NCBI RefSeq assembly: GCF_900110705.1
Contig: NZ_FOEJ01000001.1
Coordinates: forward strand, 193,501 to 257,500
Length of the DNA stretch: 64,000 nt
Origin: Loktanella sp. DSM 29012
Lineage (GTDB): Bacteria > Pseudomonadota > Alphaproteobacteria > Rhodobacterales > Rhodobacteraceae
Direction: 5' to 3'
Positions 44,737 to 54,072 of this stretch are shown here, one piece after another. The position numbers were made by a program, and so were the translations under genes. Positions within the stretch are counted from its first letter, which is position 1. The number at the start of each line of letters is the position of its first letter. The notes under the pieces are model-generated. The model was not told where the DNA came from, did no database searches, and saw only the letters and a list, made by a program, of their open reading frames with translations.

Positions 44737-45635
44737 GCCGCCTCCACCAATGCCTTGTACAACCCCCTGATCCTTGTGGTCACCGGACCCAGCTGCCCGC
44801 TGCCGATCGCCCGCCCGTCGATCGTGCCAACGGGCGTCTGCGCACCAAAGGTACCCGTCAGGAACGCCTCGTCCGCGCCATAGGTATCAACCAGCGAATA
44901 ATTGCGTTCAAACACCGGAATGCCATCCGCCCGGCAAACGTCGATCACCTTTTGCCGGGTGATGCCGTTCATGCAGTAATCACCGGTGCTGGTCCAAACC
45001 GCCCCCTTGCGCACGATAAAGAAATTGCAGGCGTTGGTCGTATTCACGAAACCATGCACATCCAGCATCAGCGCCTCGTCCGCGCCCGCCTTTTGTGCAG
45101 CGATACAGGCGAGGATGCAGTTCAGTTTGGAATGACTGTTCAGCTTGGGGTCTTGGGTCATCGGCAGACCGCGTTGGTGCGGCACCGTCGCCAGATTGAT
45201 CGGGCGCGGAATGGACGGTTTGGAATGTTCCATGATGATGACCATGGTCGGGCCCGACTGCGACAGCGACGGGTGCTGGAACGGGCGCACCTTGACCCCG
45301 CGCGTGATCATCAGACGTGCGTGCGCATCGGTGGTCATGTCGTTGGCGCGGCGCGTGTCCTCGAGCGCGGCAATCACGCCTGCCCGGTCCAGCCCGATGT
45401 CCAGATCAATCGCCTTTGCGGCCTCGAACAGACGGTCCATATGATCGTCCAGAAAGGCCCAGCGCCCGTCATACAGGCGCAGACCTTCCCAGATGCCGTC
45501 ACCCAGCATGAAACCGCTGTCATAGACGCTGACCGTGGCCTCGGCCTTGGGTCTCAGATGGCCATCGACCCAGATCAGAATGTCATTGTTGCGCAAATCC
45601 TCTGCGGATTGATGGGTCGATACCTCGGGGGGCAT
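44733..45635 (-). CDS. Class IV PLP-dependent aminotransferase (BCAT/D-amino-acid aminotransferase type)
   Basis: 300 residues, with GGAAGG eight bases before the ATG. Fold-type IV features: IWVDGHLRPKAEATVSVYDSGFMLGDGIWEGLRLYDGRWAFLDDHMDRL near the N-terminus; the PLP lysine in LNSHSKLNCILA near residue 165; DEALMLDVHGFVNTTNACNFFIV near 185; and EAFLTGTFGAQTPVGTIDGR near 260. The choice among branched-chain, D-alanine or another amino donor cannot be made from motifs. It is coupled to the sulfotransferase-like gene downstream, which is unusual for ilvE. Confidence 0.9.
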   Translation of the reverse strand: MPPEVSTHQSAEDLRNNDILIWVDGHLRPKAEATVSVYDSGFMLGDGIWEGLRLYDGRWAFLDDHMDRLFEAAKAIDLDIGLDRAGVIAALEDTRRANDMTTDAHARLMITRGVKVRPFQHPSLSQSGPTMVIIMEHSKPSIPRPINLATVPHQRGLPMTQDPKLNSHSKLNCILACIAAQKAGADEALMLDVHGFVNTTNACNFFIVRKGAVWTSTGDYCMNGITRQKVIDVCRADGIPVFERNYSLVDTYGADEAFLTGTFGAQTPVGTIDGRAIGSGQLGPVTTRIRGLYKALVEAA

Positions 45636-45770
45636 TGAAAATCCTTCCAGTTTTCCGCGACGCTAGGCCGATCTTTCACACGGGTAAAGACCGCGTGAGG
45701 ACGCCGCGACAGCATTGCGCAGACGCTGTGCGCCGTTGCACGGTCAGGCGACTTTGCGAGGGGGAAAGTA

Positions 45771-46406
45771 ATGTTCAAACGTCTGATCACCGCCGTGATC
45801 TGTGCACTGGGTCTGACGACCGGGGCACAGGCACAGGCGACGCAGACCGCCATCGTTGCGGGTGGCTGTTTCTGGTGTGTCGAGGCTGATTTCGAAAAGG
45901 TGCGCGGTGTCGGCGATGTCGTGTCAGGCTACACCGGCGGCACCACGGCGAACCCGACCTATAATGCTGTCGTGCGTGGCGGGACCGGCCACTACGAAGC
46001 GGTCTTTATCCCGTTCGACCCGAACGTGATCAGCTACCGCGAGATCATCGACCTGTTCTTGCGCAGCATCGACCCACTGGATGCCGGCGGACAGTTCTGC
46101 GACCGTGGCAACAGCTATCGCAGCGCGATCTTTGCGCTGAACCAGCAACAGGCAAACGAGGCGACGGCAGCGATCAATGCAGCCCAGCGCCAGCTGCGCC
46201 GACAGATCGTCACGCCGGTTCTGCCCGCCAGCACTTTTTATCGCGCCGAAGCTTACCATCAGAACTACTACAAAAGCGAAGGTCTGAAGGTCACGCGCGG
46301 CGGCGTGAAAACCAAGATGGGGGCCTATGAATACTATCGCCGGGGCTGCGGCCGCGATGCCCGCGTGGCGCAAATCTGGGGCGCGGATGCGCCCTTTGTC
46401 CACTAG
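45771..46406 (+). CDS. msrA: Peptide-methionine (S)-S-oxide reductase, exported
   Basis: 211 residues with a signal peptide (ITAVICALGLTTGAQAQA), so it probably repairs oxidised methionine in periplasmic proteins. The active site is AGGCFWCVEADFEKVRGV near residue 31; the common form is GCFW with G following, here C. GYTGGTTANPTYNAVVRGGTGHYEAVF and FLRSIDPLDAGGQFCDRGNSYRSAIF follow. The preceding GAGGGGGAAAGTA is a good ribosome binding site. Its stop interlocks with the convergent PfkB gene in CTAG. Confidence 0.96.
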   Translation: MFKRLITAVICALGLTTGAQAQATQTAIVAGGCFWCVEADFEKVRGVGDVVSGYTGGTTANPTYNAVVRGGTGHYEAVFIPFDPNVISYREIIDLFLRSIDPLDAGGQFCDRGNSYRSAIFALNQQQANEATAAINAAQRQLRRQIVTPVLPASTFYRAEAYHQNYYKSEGLKVTRGGVKTKMGAYEYYRRGCGRDARVAQIWGADAPFVH

Positions 46407-47278
46407 CTGCCGTCGAGCATCATGTCCTGGACCTCCTTGAGGTCCGGGATCACGTCCGCGGTGCCATGGCGTTGCACCATCAGCGCACCGGCCCGCATCG
46501 CGACGCCGATGGCCTGCGCCATGGGCTGCCCGCGATCCAGCCCGGCCAGTGTGTAGCCGGTAAACGTGTCGCCGGCCCCAGTGGTATCAACCGGTTCGAC
46601 CGGGATCGCGTCAAAATGCTGTTTGCCTGCGCGACTGTACCAATCGGCCCCGTCTGCCCCAAGGGTAACGATCACGTCGGCCACGCCCAGCGCATCCGGC
46701 GTCAGGCCCGTCGCATCCTGTAGCTGCTGCGCCTCGACCGCGTTCAGAAACAACAAATCCAGCGCCGGCAGAACCGCCTGCACGCGGTCCGCATCAAAGG
46801 GTGCGGCGGCGTAGGCGATGCGCAACCCCATCTTGCGCCCCAGTTCGGCGGCGGTGCGTTGCAGGTTGGTTTCGTTCTGGATCAGCAGCCAATCGCCGGT
46901 TTCGGCCTCGGACAGGGCTTCTTGCAGGATGGACTGCGGGATGACCTCGTTGGCACCGGGGGACAGGACGATCATGTTTTCACCCTGAAGATCGACAACG
47001 ATCAGCGCCTGCGTGGTATCCGCATCGACCCGCGCGATGAACCGCGTGTCGACCCCGTATTCCATCAGCCTGTCGACGCACCATTCACCATCGTCACCGA
47101 CAGCGCCGATGTGATGCACGGTGGCACCCGCACGGGCACCGGCGACGGACATGTTGGTGCCCTTGCCGCCCAGAAACAGCGCATGATCGGTGGCAGACAG
47201 GGTTTCGCCCGCCTGTGGAATATGCGGCACGGCATAGACGTGATCCGCGTTGATTGATCCCAGGTTCCAAATAGCCAT
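46403..47278 (-). CDS. PfkB family sugar kinase (ribokinase-like)
   Basis: 291 residues from the ATG at 47278, one base after the malic enzyme stop; an upstream TTG (47287) is less likely. Motifs: LGSINADHVYAVPHIPQAGET at the N-terminus, FLGGKGTNMSVAGARAGATVHHIGAVGDDGEW near 36, and the catalytic PVDTTGAGDTFTGYTLAGLDRG near 231 with the aspartate of GAGD. Ribokinase is the nearest family, but the phosphorylated sugar or nucleoside is not known. Transcribed with the malic enzyme, an odd pairing. Confidence 0.93.
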   Translation of the reverse strand: MAIWNLGSINADHVYAVPHIPQAGETLSATDHALFLGGKGTNMSVAGARAGATVHHIGAVGDDGEWCVDRLMEYGVDTRFIARVDADTTQALIVVDLQGENMIVLSPGANEVIPQSILQEALSEAETGDWLLIQNETNLQRTAAELGRKMGLRIAYAAAPFDADRVQAVLPALDLLFLNAVEAQQLQDATGLTPDALGVADVIVTLGADGADWYSRAGKQHFDAIPVEPVDTTGAGDTFTGYTLAGLDRGQPMAQAIGVAMRAGALMVQRHGTADVIPDLKEVQDMMLDGS

Positions 47279-47279
47279 G

Positions 47280-49529
47280 TCAGGCAATCTTTCCGGCGGC
47301 GATCACCGCCATGTTCAAAATGTCATTGACCGAAGACACGGTGGAACAGATCTGCACGGGTTTTCCAACCCCCGACAGGATCGGGCCGATGACTGTCGCG
47401 CCACCCATCTCTTGCATCAGCTTGACGCTGATCGAGGCGGAATGCCGCGCGGGCACCACCAGCACATTGGCTGGCCCCGTCAGACGGCTGAACGGATAGG
47501 CCGCTGCCGCAAGCGGGTTCAGCGCCACATCGACCGTCATTTCGCCTTCGTATTCGAAATCGACACCGCGACGGTCCAGCACCTCGGGGGCGCGATGCAT
47601 CTTGTCCGCGCGTTCCGATTTCGGATAGCCAAAGGTCGAAAAGCTGCAAAACGCGACACGCGGTTCCAGACCAAAGCCGCGCGCAACCTGTGCGGCACGG
47701 GTGGCGATATCGGCCAGATCCTCTTCGTCCGGCCATTCCTGCACCAGCGTATCGGCAATCAGCACGATCCGGCCCCGGTTCAGCAGGGCCGTCACGCCGA
47801 CAGCACCATCCTGCGGTTTCGCGTCAAAGACATGGCCGATCAGTTCCAGCACCTGCGCGGATTTGCGCGTGGCCCCCGTGACCATCCCATCCGCGTGCCC
47901 ATGCGCCAGCATCAGCGCGGCAAAGACATGCCGGTCACGCGCGGCCAGCCGGTGCACGTCCTGACGGTCATGGCCCTGACGTTGCAGGCGGGCGTAGAGA
48001 AACGATTTGTAGGTTTCCAGGTGTTCCGTGTTCGCCGCATTGACGATCGTCAGCTCGCCAATGGCGTCATCCAGCTTTTCGGCACGTAACAGCGCCTCGA
48101 CATCGCGTGTGCGCCCCACGACCAGCGCACGGCCCAGCCCCTGCCGCTGATAGGCGATGGCCGCACGGATGACGCGCGGGTCGTCGCCTTCGGCAAAGAC
48201 CAGCGTCGATTGGGCGCTGCGCGCACGCGCATGGAGCCCGCGCAGAATGTTCGCCGTCGGGTCCATCCGTGCGGTCAACGTCGCGACATAGCTGTCCATG
48301 TCGATGATCGGGCGGCGTGCAACACCGGTATCCATGCCAGCCTTGGCAACAGCCGGGGGGATACGACTGATCAGACGCGGATCAAACGGCGTGGGGATGA
48401 TGTAATCGCGGCCAAAGTTCAGTTTGCGCCCATAGGCAGCCGTCACCTCGTCCGGCACGTCCTCTCGGGCCATTTGCGCCAGCGCATGGGCGCAGGCGAT
48501 TTTCATCTCGTCGTTGATCGCGCGAGCGTGAATATCCAGCGCGCCGCGGAACAGGTAGGGAAAGCACAGCACGTTGTTGATCTGGTTGGGATAATCGCTG
48601 CGGCCCGTGGCCACGATCGCATCATCGCGAACGGCGTGCGCCTCTTCTGGCGTGATCTCGGGGTCAGGGTTCGCCATGGCAAAGATTACCGGGTTCGGCG
48701 CCATGCTTTCGACCATGTCCTGCGTCACTGCCCCCTTGGCCGAAACGCCCAAAAACACGTCGGCACCCTTCATCGCGTCCGTCAGGGTCCTTGCGTCCGT
48801 GGTCGCGGCATGGGCCGATTTCCACTGATTCATGCCTTCGGTCCGGCCCTGATAGATCACGCCTTTGGTGTCGCACATGATGCAATTGTTGTGCTGCGCG
48901 CCCATCGCCTTGAGCAATTCAAGGCAGGCAATCCCCGCCGCCCCCGCACCGTTCAATACGATGCGCACATCCTCGATCTTTTTGCCGGACAAATGCAGCG
49001 CATTGAGCAAACCCGCCGCACAGATCACCGCTGTGCCGTGCTGGTCGTCGTGGAAAACGGGGATATCCATTTCCTCTTTCAGACGCTGTTCGATGATGAA
49101 ACATTCCGGTGCCTTGATATCCTCGAGGTTGATCCCCCCGAAACTGGGCCCCATCAGCCGGACCGCATTGCAGAACGCATCCGCGTCCTCTGTATCCAGT
49201 TCCAGATCGATGGAATTGACGTCGGCGAACCGTTTGAACAGGACGGATTTACCCTCCATCACCGGCTTTGACGCAAGCGCGCCCAGGTTCCCCAGCCCCA
49301 GCACAGCCGTGCCGTTGGAAATGACCGCGACCAGATTGCCCTTGTTGGTGTAATCATAGGCCAGCGCCGGATTGGCATGGATCTCCTCGCAGGGGATGGC
49401 CACACCCGGGGAATAGGCCAGCGACAGATCGCGCTGCGTGGTCATTGGGACCGTCGCGTTGATTTCCCATTTGCCCGGTGCGGGTTGCAGGTGGAACGCC
49501 AGCGCGTCTTCTCTTGTTACTTTGGCCAT
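47280..49529 (-). CDS. maeB: NADP-type malic enzyme with C-terminal phosphotransacetylase-like domain
   Basis: 749 residues. The N-terminal half (1-430) is malic enzyme: SLAYSPGVAIPCEEI, LGLGNLGALASKPVMEGKSVLFK with catalytic lysine region, PVFHDDQHGTAVICAAGLLNAL, and the dinucleotide fold VLNGAGAAGIACLELL near 190. Residues about 435-749 resemble phosphate acetyl/butyryltransferase (FAEGDDPRVIRAA, GMVTGATRKSAQVLELIGHVF). Such hybrids decarboxylate malate to pyruvate; the second domain is regulatory and often without acyltransferase activity. First gene of a two-gene unit with the PfkB kinase. Confidence 0.97.
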   Translation of the reverse strand: MAKVTREDALAFHLQPAPGKWEINATVPMTTQRDLSLAYSPGVAIPCEEIHANPALAYDYTNKGNLVAVISNGTAVLGLGNLGALASKPVMEGKSVLFKRFADVNSIDLELDTEDADAFCNAVRLMGPSFGGINLEDIKAPECFIIEQRLKEEMDIPVFHDDQHGTAVICAAGLLNALHLSGKKIEDVRIVLNGAGAAGIACLELLKAMGAQHNNCIMCDTKGVIYQGRTEGMNQWKSAHAATTDARTLTDAMKGADVFLGVSAKGAVTQDMVESMAPNPVIFAMANPDPEITPEEAHAVRDDAIVATGRSDYPNQINNVLCFPYLFRGALDIHARAINDEMKIACAHALAQMAREDVPDEVTAAYGRKLNFGRDYIIPTPFDPRLISRIPPAVAKAGMDTGVARRPIIDMDSYVATLTARMDPTANILRGLHARARSAQSTLVFAEGDDPRVIRAAIAYQRQGLGRALVVGRTRDVEALLRAEKLDDAIGELTIVNAANTEHLETYKSFLYARLQRQGHDRQDVHRLAARDRHVFAALMLAHGHADGMVTGATRKSAQVLELIGHVFDAKPQDGAVGVTALLNRGRIVLIADTLVQEWPDEEDLADIATRAAQVARGFGLEPRVAFCSFSTFGYPKSERADKMHRAPEVLDRRGVDFEYEGEMTVDVALNPLAAAAYPFSRLTGPANVLVVPARHSASISVKLMQEMGGATVIGPILSGVGKPVQICSTVSSVNDILNMAVIAAGKIA

Positions 49530-49645
49530 GAATATCCCCTCCGGTCAGGCGGCCACGTTAGACAGGCCCGCGAATTGGCTCAACCGCTGCTTTCATGGTC
49601 CGGCGCGCAATGTTAGGGTTTAACGCTACCAGCGCCGAGGGTTCG

Positions 49646-52285
49646 ATGTCCGACACAATTACGCCGATGATGGCGCAATACCTGGAACTGAAGGATCAGT
49701 ATCAGGACGCGATCCTGTTCTACCGGATGGGCGATTTCTACGAGATGTTCTTTGACGACGCGGTGCAGGCCGCTGCGGCACTGGACATTGCCCTGACGAA
49801 ACGTGGCAAACACGACGGGGCCGATATCCCGATGTGCGGCGTGCCTGTGCATTCCGCCGAAAGCTATCTGCTGACCCTGATCCGCAAGGGATTCCGCGTC
49901 GCCGTCTGCGAACAAATGGAAAGCCCCGCAGAAGCGAAAAAGCGCGGGTCGAAGTCCGTGGTAAAACGCGACGTGGTGCGATTGGTCACCCCCGGCACAT
50001 TGACCGAGGATAGCCTGCTGGACGCCCGGCGGCACAACTATCTGGCCGCGATCGCACAGGTGCGCGACGACACCGCGATGGCATGGGTCGATATCTCGAC
50101 CGGCGTGCTGCGGGTGATGACCTGCCCGGTGGTGGCGCTCGCCCCCGAACTCGCGCGGCTCGCCGCCAAGGAAGTGCTGATCGCGGACGGGACAGAGGAC
50201 AGCTTTCGATCCCTGATCGAGGACGCAGGCGCCAGCCTGACAACACTGGGCCGCGCGGCATTCGACAGCACCAGCGGTGAAAAACGGTTGTGCGACTTGT
50301 TTCGGGTCGGGTCACTGGATGCGTTCGGTGCATTCACACGGGCCGAGGTCGCGGCCCTCGCAGGTGTCACGGAATACCTCGACATCACGCAAAAGGGACA
50401 GCTTCCCCTGCTACGCCCGCCGGTGCAGGAAAACCGCGCCGCCAGCATGCAGATCGACGCTGCAACGCGCCGTTCACTGGAACTGACCCACGCGCTGTCA
50501 GGCGGTCGTGCTGGATCGCTGCTGGATGCCATCGACCAGACCGTAACGGCGGCCGGCGCGCGCCTGCTGGAACGGCGCCTGTCTGCGCCATCCCGACGAT
50601 TGGACGTGATCACCGCACGTCAGGATGCCGTGGCGGCCTTGGTCGATGATCCTGCCCTGACCGAGGATATCCGCGATCATCTGCGCGGGACCCATGATCT
50701 TGACCGCGCACTGTCACGCCTCGCACTGGATCGTGGCGGCCCCCGCGACATGGCTGCGATCCGCAACACGATCGAAGGCGCGCGGCGGCTGGAACAGACA
50801 CTGAACAAGGCAGAATTGCCAAATCTGCTGGCCGAAGCTCAGTCAGGTCTGACCGGACATGATGCCATTCATGCCCTGCTGGATGCAGCCCTCGTCGCGG
50901 ACCCACCGCTTTTGGCGCGGGACGGTGGTTTCATCGCGCCCGGCTATGACGCCAATCTGGACGAAGCGCGCAAACTGCGTGACGAAGGTCGCAGTGTCAT
51001 CGCCGCCATGCAGGCGGAATTCATCGCAACAACGGGCATCAACGCACTGAAAATCAAGCATAACAACGTGCTTGGATATTTTATCGAGGTGACTACCACG
51101 CACGCCGACCGCATGATGACGCCTCCCTTGTCGGACACGTTCATTCACCGTCAGACCACCGCCAATCAGGTTCGGTTTACAACCATCGCACTGAACGAAA
51201 TCGAGAGCCGCATCCTCAACGCCGGATCAGAGGCGCTTGAAATTGAAAAAAGGCTCTATGCGAGCCTTTCAGAGTCTATTCTCGCCGAACAAGCGCACCT
51301 TGGGCAGTTGTCACGCGCGCTGGCGGAATGTGATCTTGCGGCAGGTCTTGCCCATCTTGCGCGTCGCGAGGCGTGGGTCAGACCGGACATCGATGACAGT
51401 CGTGCCTTTACCATCGAGGGTGGCCGCCATCCGGTTGTCGAGGCCGCACTCATGCGCGCAGGCCAACCATTTGTGGCCAACGGCTGCGATCTGACAGATA
51501 CGCCGATCTGGCTGCTGACCGGGCCGAACATGGCCGGTAAATCGACATTCCTGCGCCAGAACGCATTGATCGCCATACTGGGTCAGATGGGGGCGTTCGT
51601 GCCAGCCACCAGCGCGCAGATCGGCATCGTAAGCCAGATCTTCAGCCGGGTCGGTGCCTCTGATGATTTGGCCCGTGGACGGTCAACCTTCATGGTGGAA
51701 ATGGTGGAAACCGCCGCGATCCTGAATCAGGCTGACGACCGGGCGCTGGTCATCCTCGACGAGATCGGCCGCGGCACGGCGACCTACGACGGTCTGTCCA
51801 TTGCCTGGGCCACGCTGGAACACCTGCATGACGTCAACCGCTGCCGCGCCCTGTTCGCCACCCACTACCACGAGATGAGCAGCCTGTCCGCGAAACTGGC
51901 AGGGGTCGACAACGCGACCGTCAGCGTCAAGGAATGGGACGGCGACGTGATCTTCCTGCACGAGGTGAAAAAAGGCACGGCCGACCGCAGTTACGGCGTT
52001 CAGGTCGCACGGCTGGCCGGGTTGCCGCCTGCCGTCGTCGCCCGCGCCAAGGTCGTGCTAGAGGCACTGGAAAAAGGCGAACGCGAAGGTGGTGGCGCGC
52101 GCAAGGCCGTCATCGACGACCTGCCATTGTTCGCCGCCATCCCGCCTGCCCCCACACCCGCACGCCCGGCAACATCGCAGGTCGAAGACCGCTTGCGCGC
52201 GATTCTGCCTGATGAGCTGACGGCACGGGACGCACTGGCCCTGATCTACGACCTCAAGACCATGTTGACGCCCGACGCGGATTGA
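49646..52285 (+). CDS. mutS: DNA mismatch repair protein MutS
   Basis: 879 residues from the ATG at 49646 (MSDTITPMMAQYLELKDQY), preceded by GAGGG; the upstream in-frame start at 49595 would overlap the divergent gene's leader. The mismatch-binding domain contains the Phe-x-Glu motif within FYRMGDFYEMFFDDA near residue 31. The ATPase has TGPNMAGKSTFLRQNAL near 631, DDLARGRSTFMVEMVE near 680 and LVILDEIGRGTATYDGLSIAW near 705. No mutL is in the window. Divergent from maeB across 116 bases. Confidence 0.99.
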   Translation: MSDTITPMMAQYLELKDQYQDAILFYRMGDFYEMFFDDAVQAAAALDIALTKRGKHDGADIPMCGVPVHSAESYLLTLIRKGFRVAVCEQMESPAEAKKRGSKSVVKRDVVRLVTPGTLTEDSLLDARRHNYLAAIAQVRDDTAMAWVDISTGVLRVMTCPVVALAPELARLAAKEVLIADGTEDSFRSLIEDAGASLTTLGRAAFDSTSGEKRLCDLFRVGSLDAFGAFTRAEVAALAGVTEYLDITQKGQLPLLRPPVQENRAASMQIDAATRRSLELTHALSGGRAGSLLDAIDQTVTAAGARLLERRLSAPSRRLDVITARQDAVAALVDDPALTEDIRDHLRGTHDLDRALSRLALDRGGPRDMAAIRNTIEGARRLEQTLNKAELPNLLAEAQSGLTGHDAIHALLDAALVADPPLLARDGGFIAPGYDANLDEARKLRDEGRSVIAAMQAEFIATTGINALKIKHNNVLGYFIEVTTTHADRMMTPPLSDTFIHRQTTANQVRFTTIALNEIESRILNAGSEALEIEKRLYASLSESILAEQAHLGQLSRALAECDLAAGLAHLARREAWVRPDIDDSRAFTIEGGRHPVVEAALMRAGQPFVANGCDLTDTPIWLLTGPNMAGKSTFLRQNALIAILGQMGAFVPATSAQIGIVSQIFSRVGASDDLARGRSTFMVEMVETAAILNQADDRALVILDEIGRGTATYDGLSIAWATLEHLHDVNRCRALFATHYHEMSSLSAKLAGVDNATVSVKEWDGDVIFLHEVKKGTADRSYGVQVARLAGLPPAVVARAKVVLEALEKGEREGGGARKAVIDDLPLFAAIPPAPTPARPATSQVEDRLRAILPDELTARDALALIYDLKTMLTPDAD

Positions 52286-52296
52286 CCCGCGCCTGC

Positions 52297-52317
52297 ATCA
52301 TCTTGCCAAAAATACTC
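52297..52317. repeat. Conserved 21-base repeat, copy 2, at a convergent junction
   Basis: Identical to 18013-18033: TCATCTTGCCAAAAATACTC (52298-52317, one more shared base before). It lies 11 bases after the mutS stop, in a convergent gap toward grpE. It runs into GGGGGTCCGGGGG and two hairpins. The first copy is also at a convergent gene end. Confidence 0.75.
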
Positions 52318-52323
52318 GGGGGT

Positions 52324-52371
52324 CCGGGGGCAAAGTCCCCGGTCGGTCGGCCCGGCCGTCAGGCCGGGTCG
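52324..52371. terminator. Two hairpins in the mutS/grpE convergent gap
   Basis: Hairpin A is CCGGGG/CCCCGG (52324-52329 with 52337-52342). Hairpin B is a 10-bp stem with one G-U pair (52348-52357 with 52362-52371, loop GTCA). Neither has a flanking T-run, except the ATTTTTGG part of the repeat beyond hairpin A on the minus strand. They may together slow or end transcription from both sides. Confidence 0.5.
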
Positions 52372-52380
52372 AAACAGGCG

Positions 52381-52932
52381 TCAGCCTGCCGTGTTCGACG
52401 AAACACCCACCTGTGCGGGACGCAGCAGGCGGTCGTGCAGCATGAATCCTTCGGTGGAGACGTCGATGATGTCGCCGGCCTTTGTGCCAGGCAACGGTGC
52501 CTCGAACATCGCCTGATGCACATTCGGGTCGAACTTGTCACCGACTTCTGGCGTGATCGGGTCGATGCCGTGTTTCTTGAAGACTGAAATCAATTCGCGC
52601 ATCGTCAACTCGACGCCTTCCAGCAGGGCTGCATTCACCGCCTTGTCGGTGTCTGCGGTGGATTTCAGCGCACGGCGCAGGTTGTCGTATACCGGCAGCA
52701 GGTCGCGGGCCAGTTTCGACCCACCATAATTTTCGGCCTCGCGACGATCACGATCGGCGCGTTTGCGGGTATTCTCGGCATCTGCCAGCGCGCGCATCCA
52801 CTTGTCGCGGAAATCGTCGCGCTCTGCCTCGATGTCAGCGATCCGGGCAAGCGTTTCTTCGCCTTGCGCGTCCAGCTCATCGCCCTCTGCTGCAAGCTCA
52901 TCCAGGCTCATCGGTTCGTCTTGGTCGGCCAT
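52381..52932 (-). CDS. grpE: Nucleotide exchange factor GrpE
   Basis: 183 residues. GrpE releases ADP from DnaK. The acidic N-terminus (DEPMSLDELAAEGDELDAQGEE) leads into a long coiled-coil helix region to about residue 85 (RIADIEAERDDFRDKWMRALADAENTRKRADRDRREAE). The beta-wing domain contains MTMRELISVFKKHGIDPITPEVGDKFDPNVHQAMFEAPLPGTKAGDIIDVSTEGFMLHDRLLRPAQVGVS, the family signature. It lies 10 bases after hrcA on the same strand and shares its promoter. Partner dnaK/dnaJ at 5757-8885. Confidence 0.98.
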   Translation of the reverse strand: MADQDEPMSLDELAAEGDELDAQGEETLARIADIEAERDDFRDKWMRALADAENTRKRADRDRREAENYGGSKLARDLLPVYDNLRRALKSTADTDKAVNAALLEGVELTMRELISVFKKHGIDPITPEVGDKFDPNVHQAMFEAPLPGTKAGDIIDVSTEGFMLHDRLLRPAQVGVSSNTAG

Positions 52933-52942
52933 ATCATTTCCT

Positions 52943-54001
52943 TCAGGAGCGGTCGGCGATCATCTGTCCGACACGCTGTGCGGTGTAGTTCACAATGGGC
53001 ACGATGCGCCCGTAATTCAGTCGCGTTGGACCAATGACGCCAACGGCGCCAATGATCTTACGGTCGGCGTTCATATACGGTGAAACGACCAAAGAGGAAC
53101 CCGAAAGCGAAAAAAGTTTGTTCTCGGAACCGATAAAGATCCGGACGCCGTCGCCCTGATCCGCCAGTTCCAGGAACTGGGCGATATCACGTTTGCGTTC
53201 CAGATCGTCGAACAGGCTGCGGATGCGGTCAATGTCGTCCGTATCCTCACCCAACAGGTTCCCGCGCCCCCGCACGATCAACCTTTCGTTCGATTCGCCT
53301 TCGTTTTCCCACAGCACGGCACCAGATTGCACCAGCTCTGCCGCCAACCTGTCGATTTCCTGCCGGCGGGCCTTGATCTCGCGCTCGATGACGGCCCCCA
53401 GCGTCGAAAGTGTCTGGCCCTCGGCGATGGCGTTCAGAAAATTGGCAGCCTCGCGCATGGAGGACGGAGTCTGACCCGGAGGCGGTGTGAACAGGCGGTT
53501 TTCGACATGTCCATCGGCGAACACCAGCACAACCAGTGCGCGGGTCGCAGAAAGCGAGACGAATTCGATATGCTTGATGGGGGCTTCGTGTTTCGGGGTC
53601 AGCACCAGGCTTGCGACCTGTGTCACGCCCGACAGGGCCGACCCGACGCGGTCGAGGACCGATCCGACATCGGTATCACGGTCCGTCAACGTCTGGTCGA
53701 TCAGATCGCGATCCGAACCGTTGAGTTCGTTCACCTCGAGCAGGCCATCGACAAACATGCGTAGACCCACCTGTGTCGGCACCCGGCCTGCACTGACGTG
53801 TGGACTGCCCAGCAGGCCAAGGTATTCCAGATCATTCATCACGTTGCGGATCGTGGCCGCACTGACCTGTTCGGACATGGTCCGCGTCAGCGTCCGTGAA
53901 CCGACCGGGGCCCCTGTTTCAAGGTAGCCCTCGACAATCCGGCGGAACACCTCGCGCGAGCGGGCGTTCAGATCATCGAATTGCGGTGGTGACTGGGTCA
54001 T
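52943..54001 (-). CDS. hrcA: Heat-inducible transcription repressor HrcA
   Basis: 352 residues. The N-terminal winged helix contains [25 protein letters not shown] and [40 protein letters not shown] (residues 13-90), the HrcA signature. The C-terminal GAF-like regulatory domain ends in [22 protein letters not shown]. HrcA represses genes with CIRCE elements, usually groESL; none of its targets with a CIRCE site is visible here, and groESL is not in the window. First gene of hrcA-grpE, divergent from rph. Confidence 0.97.
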   Translation of the reverse strand: MTQSPPQFDDLNARSREVFRRIVEGYLETGAPVGSRTLTRTMSEQVSAATIRNVMNDLEYLGLLGSPHVSAGRVPTQVGLRMFVDGLLEVNELNGSDRDLIDQTLTDRDTDVGSVLDRVGSALSGVTQVASLVLTPKHEAPIKHIEFVSLSATRALVVLVFADGHVENRLFTPPPGQTPSSMREAANFLNAIAEGQTLSTLGAVIEREIKARRQEIDRLAAELVQSGAVLWENEGESNERLIVRGRGNLLGEDTDDIDRIRSLFDDLERKRDIAQFLELADQGDGVRIFIGSENKLFSLSGSSLVVSPYMNADRKIIGAVGVIGPTRLNYGRIVPIVNYTAQRVGQMIADRS

Positions 54002-54072
54002 TTTTTTCCGGTTTCAGGCGATTGGGACTTTGGTCAAACGGACGGGTCGCGTCAACGGGACTTGGATTTATC

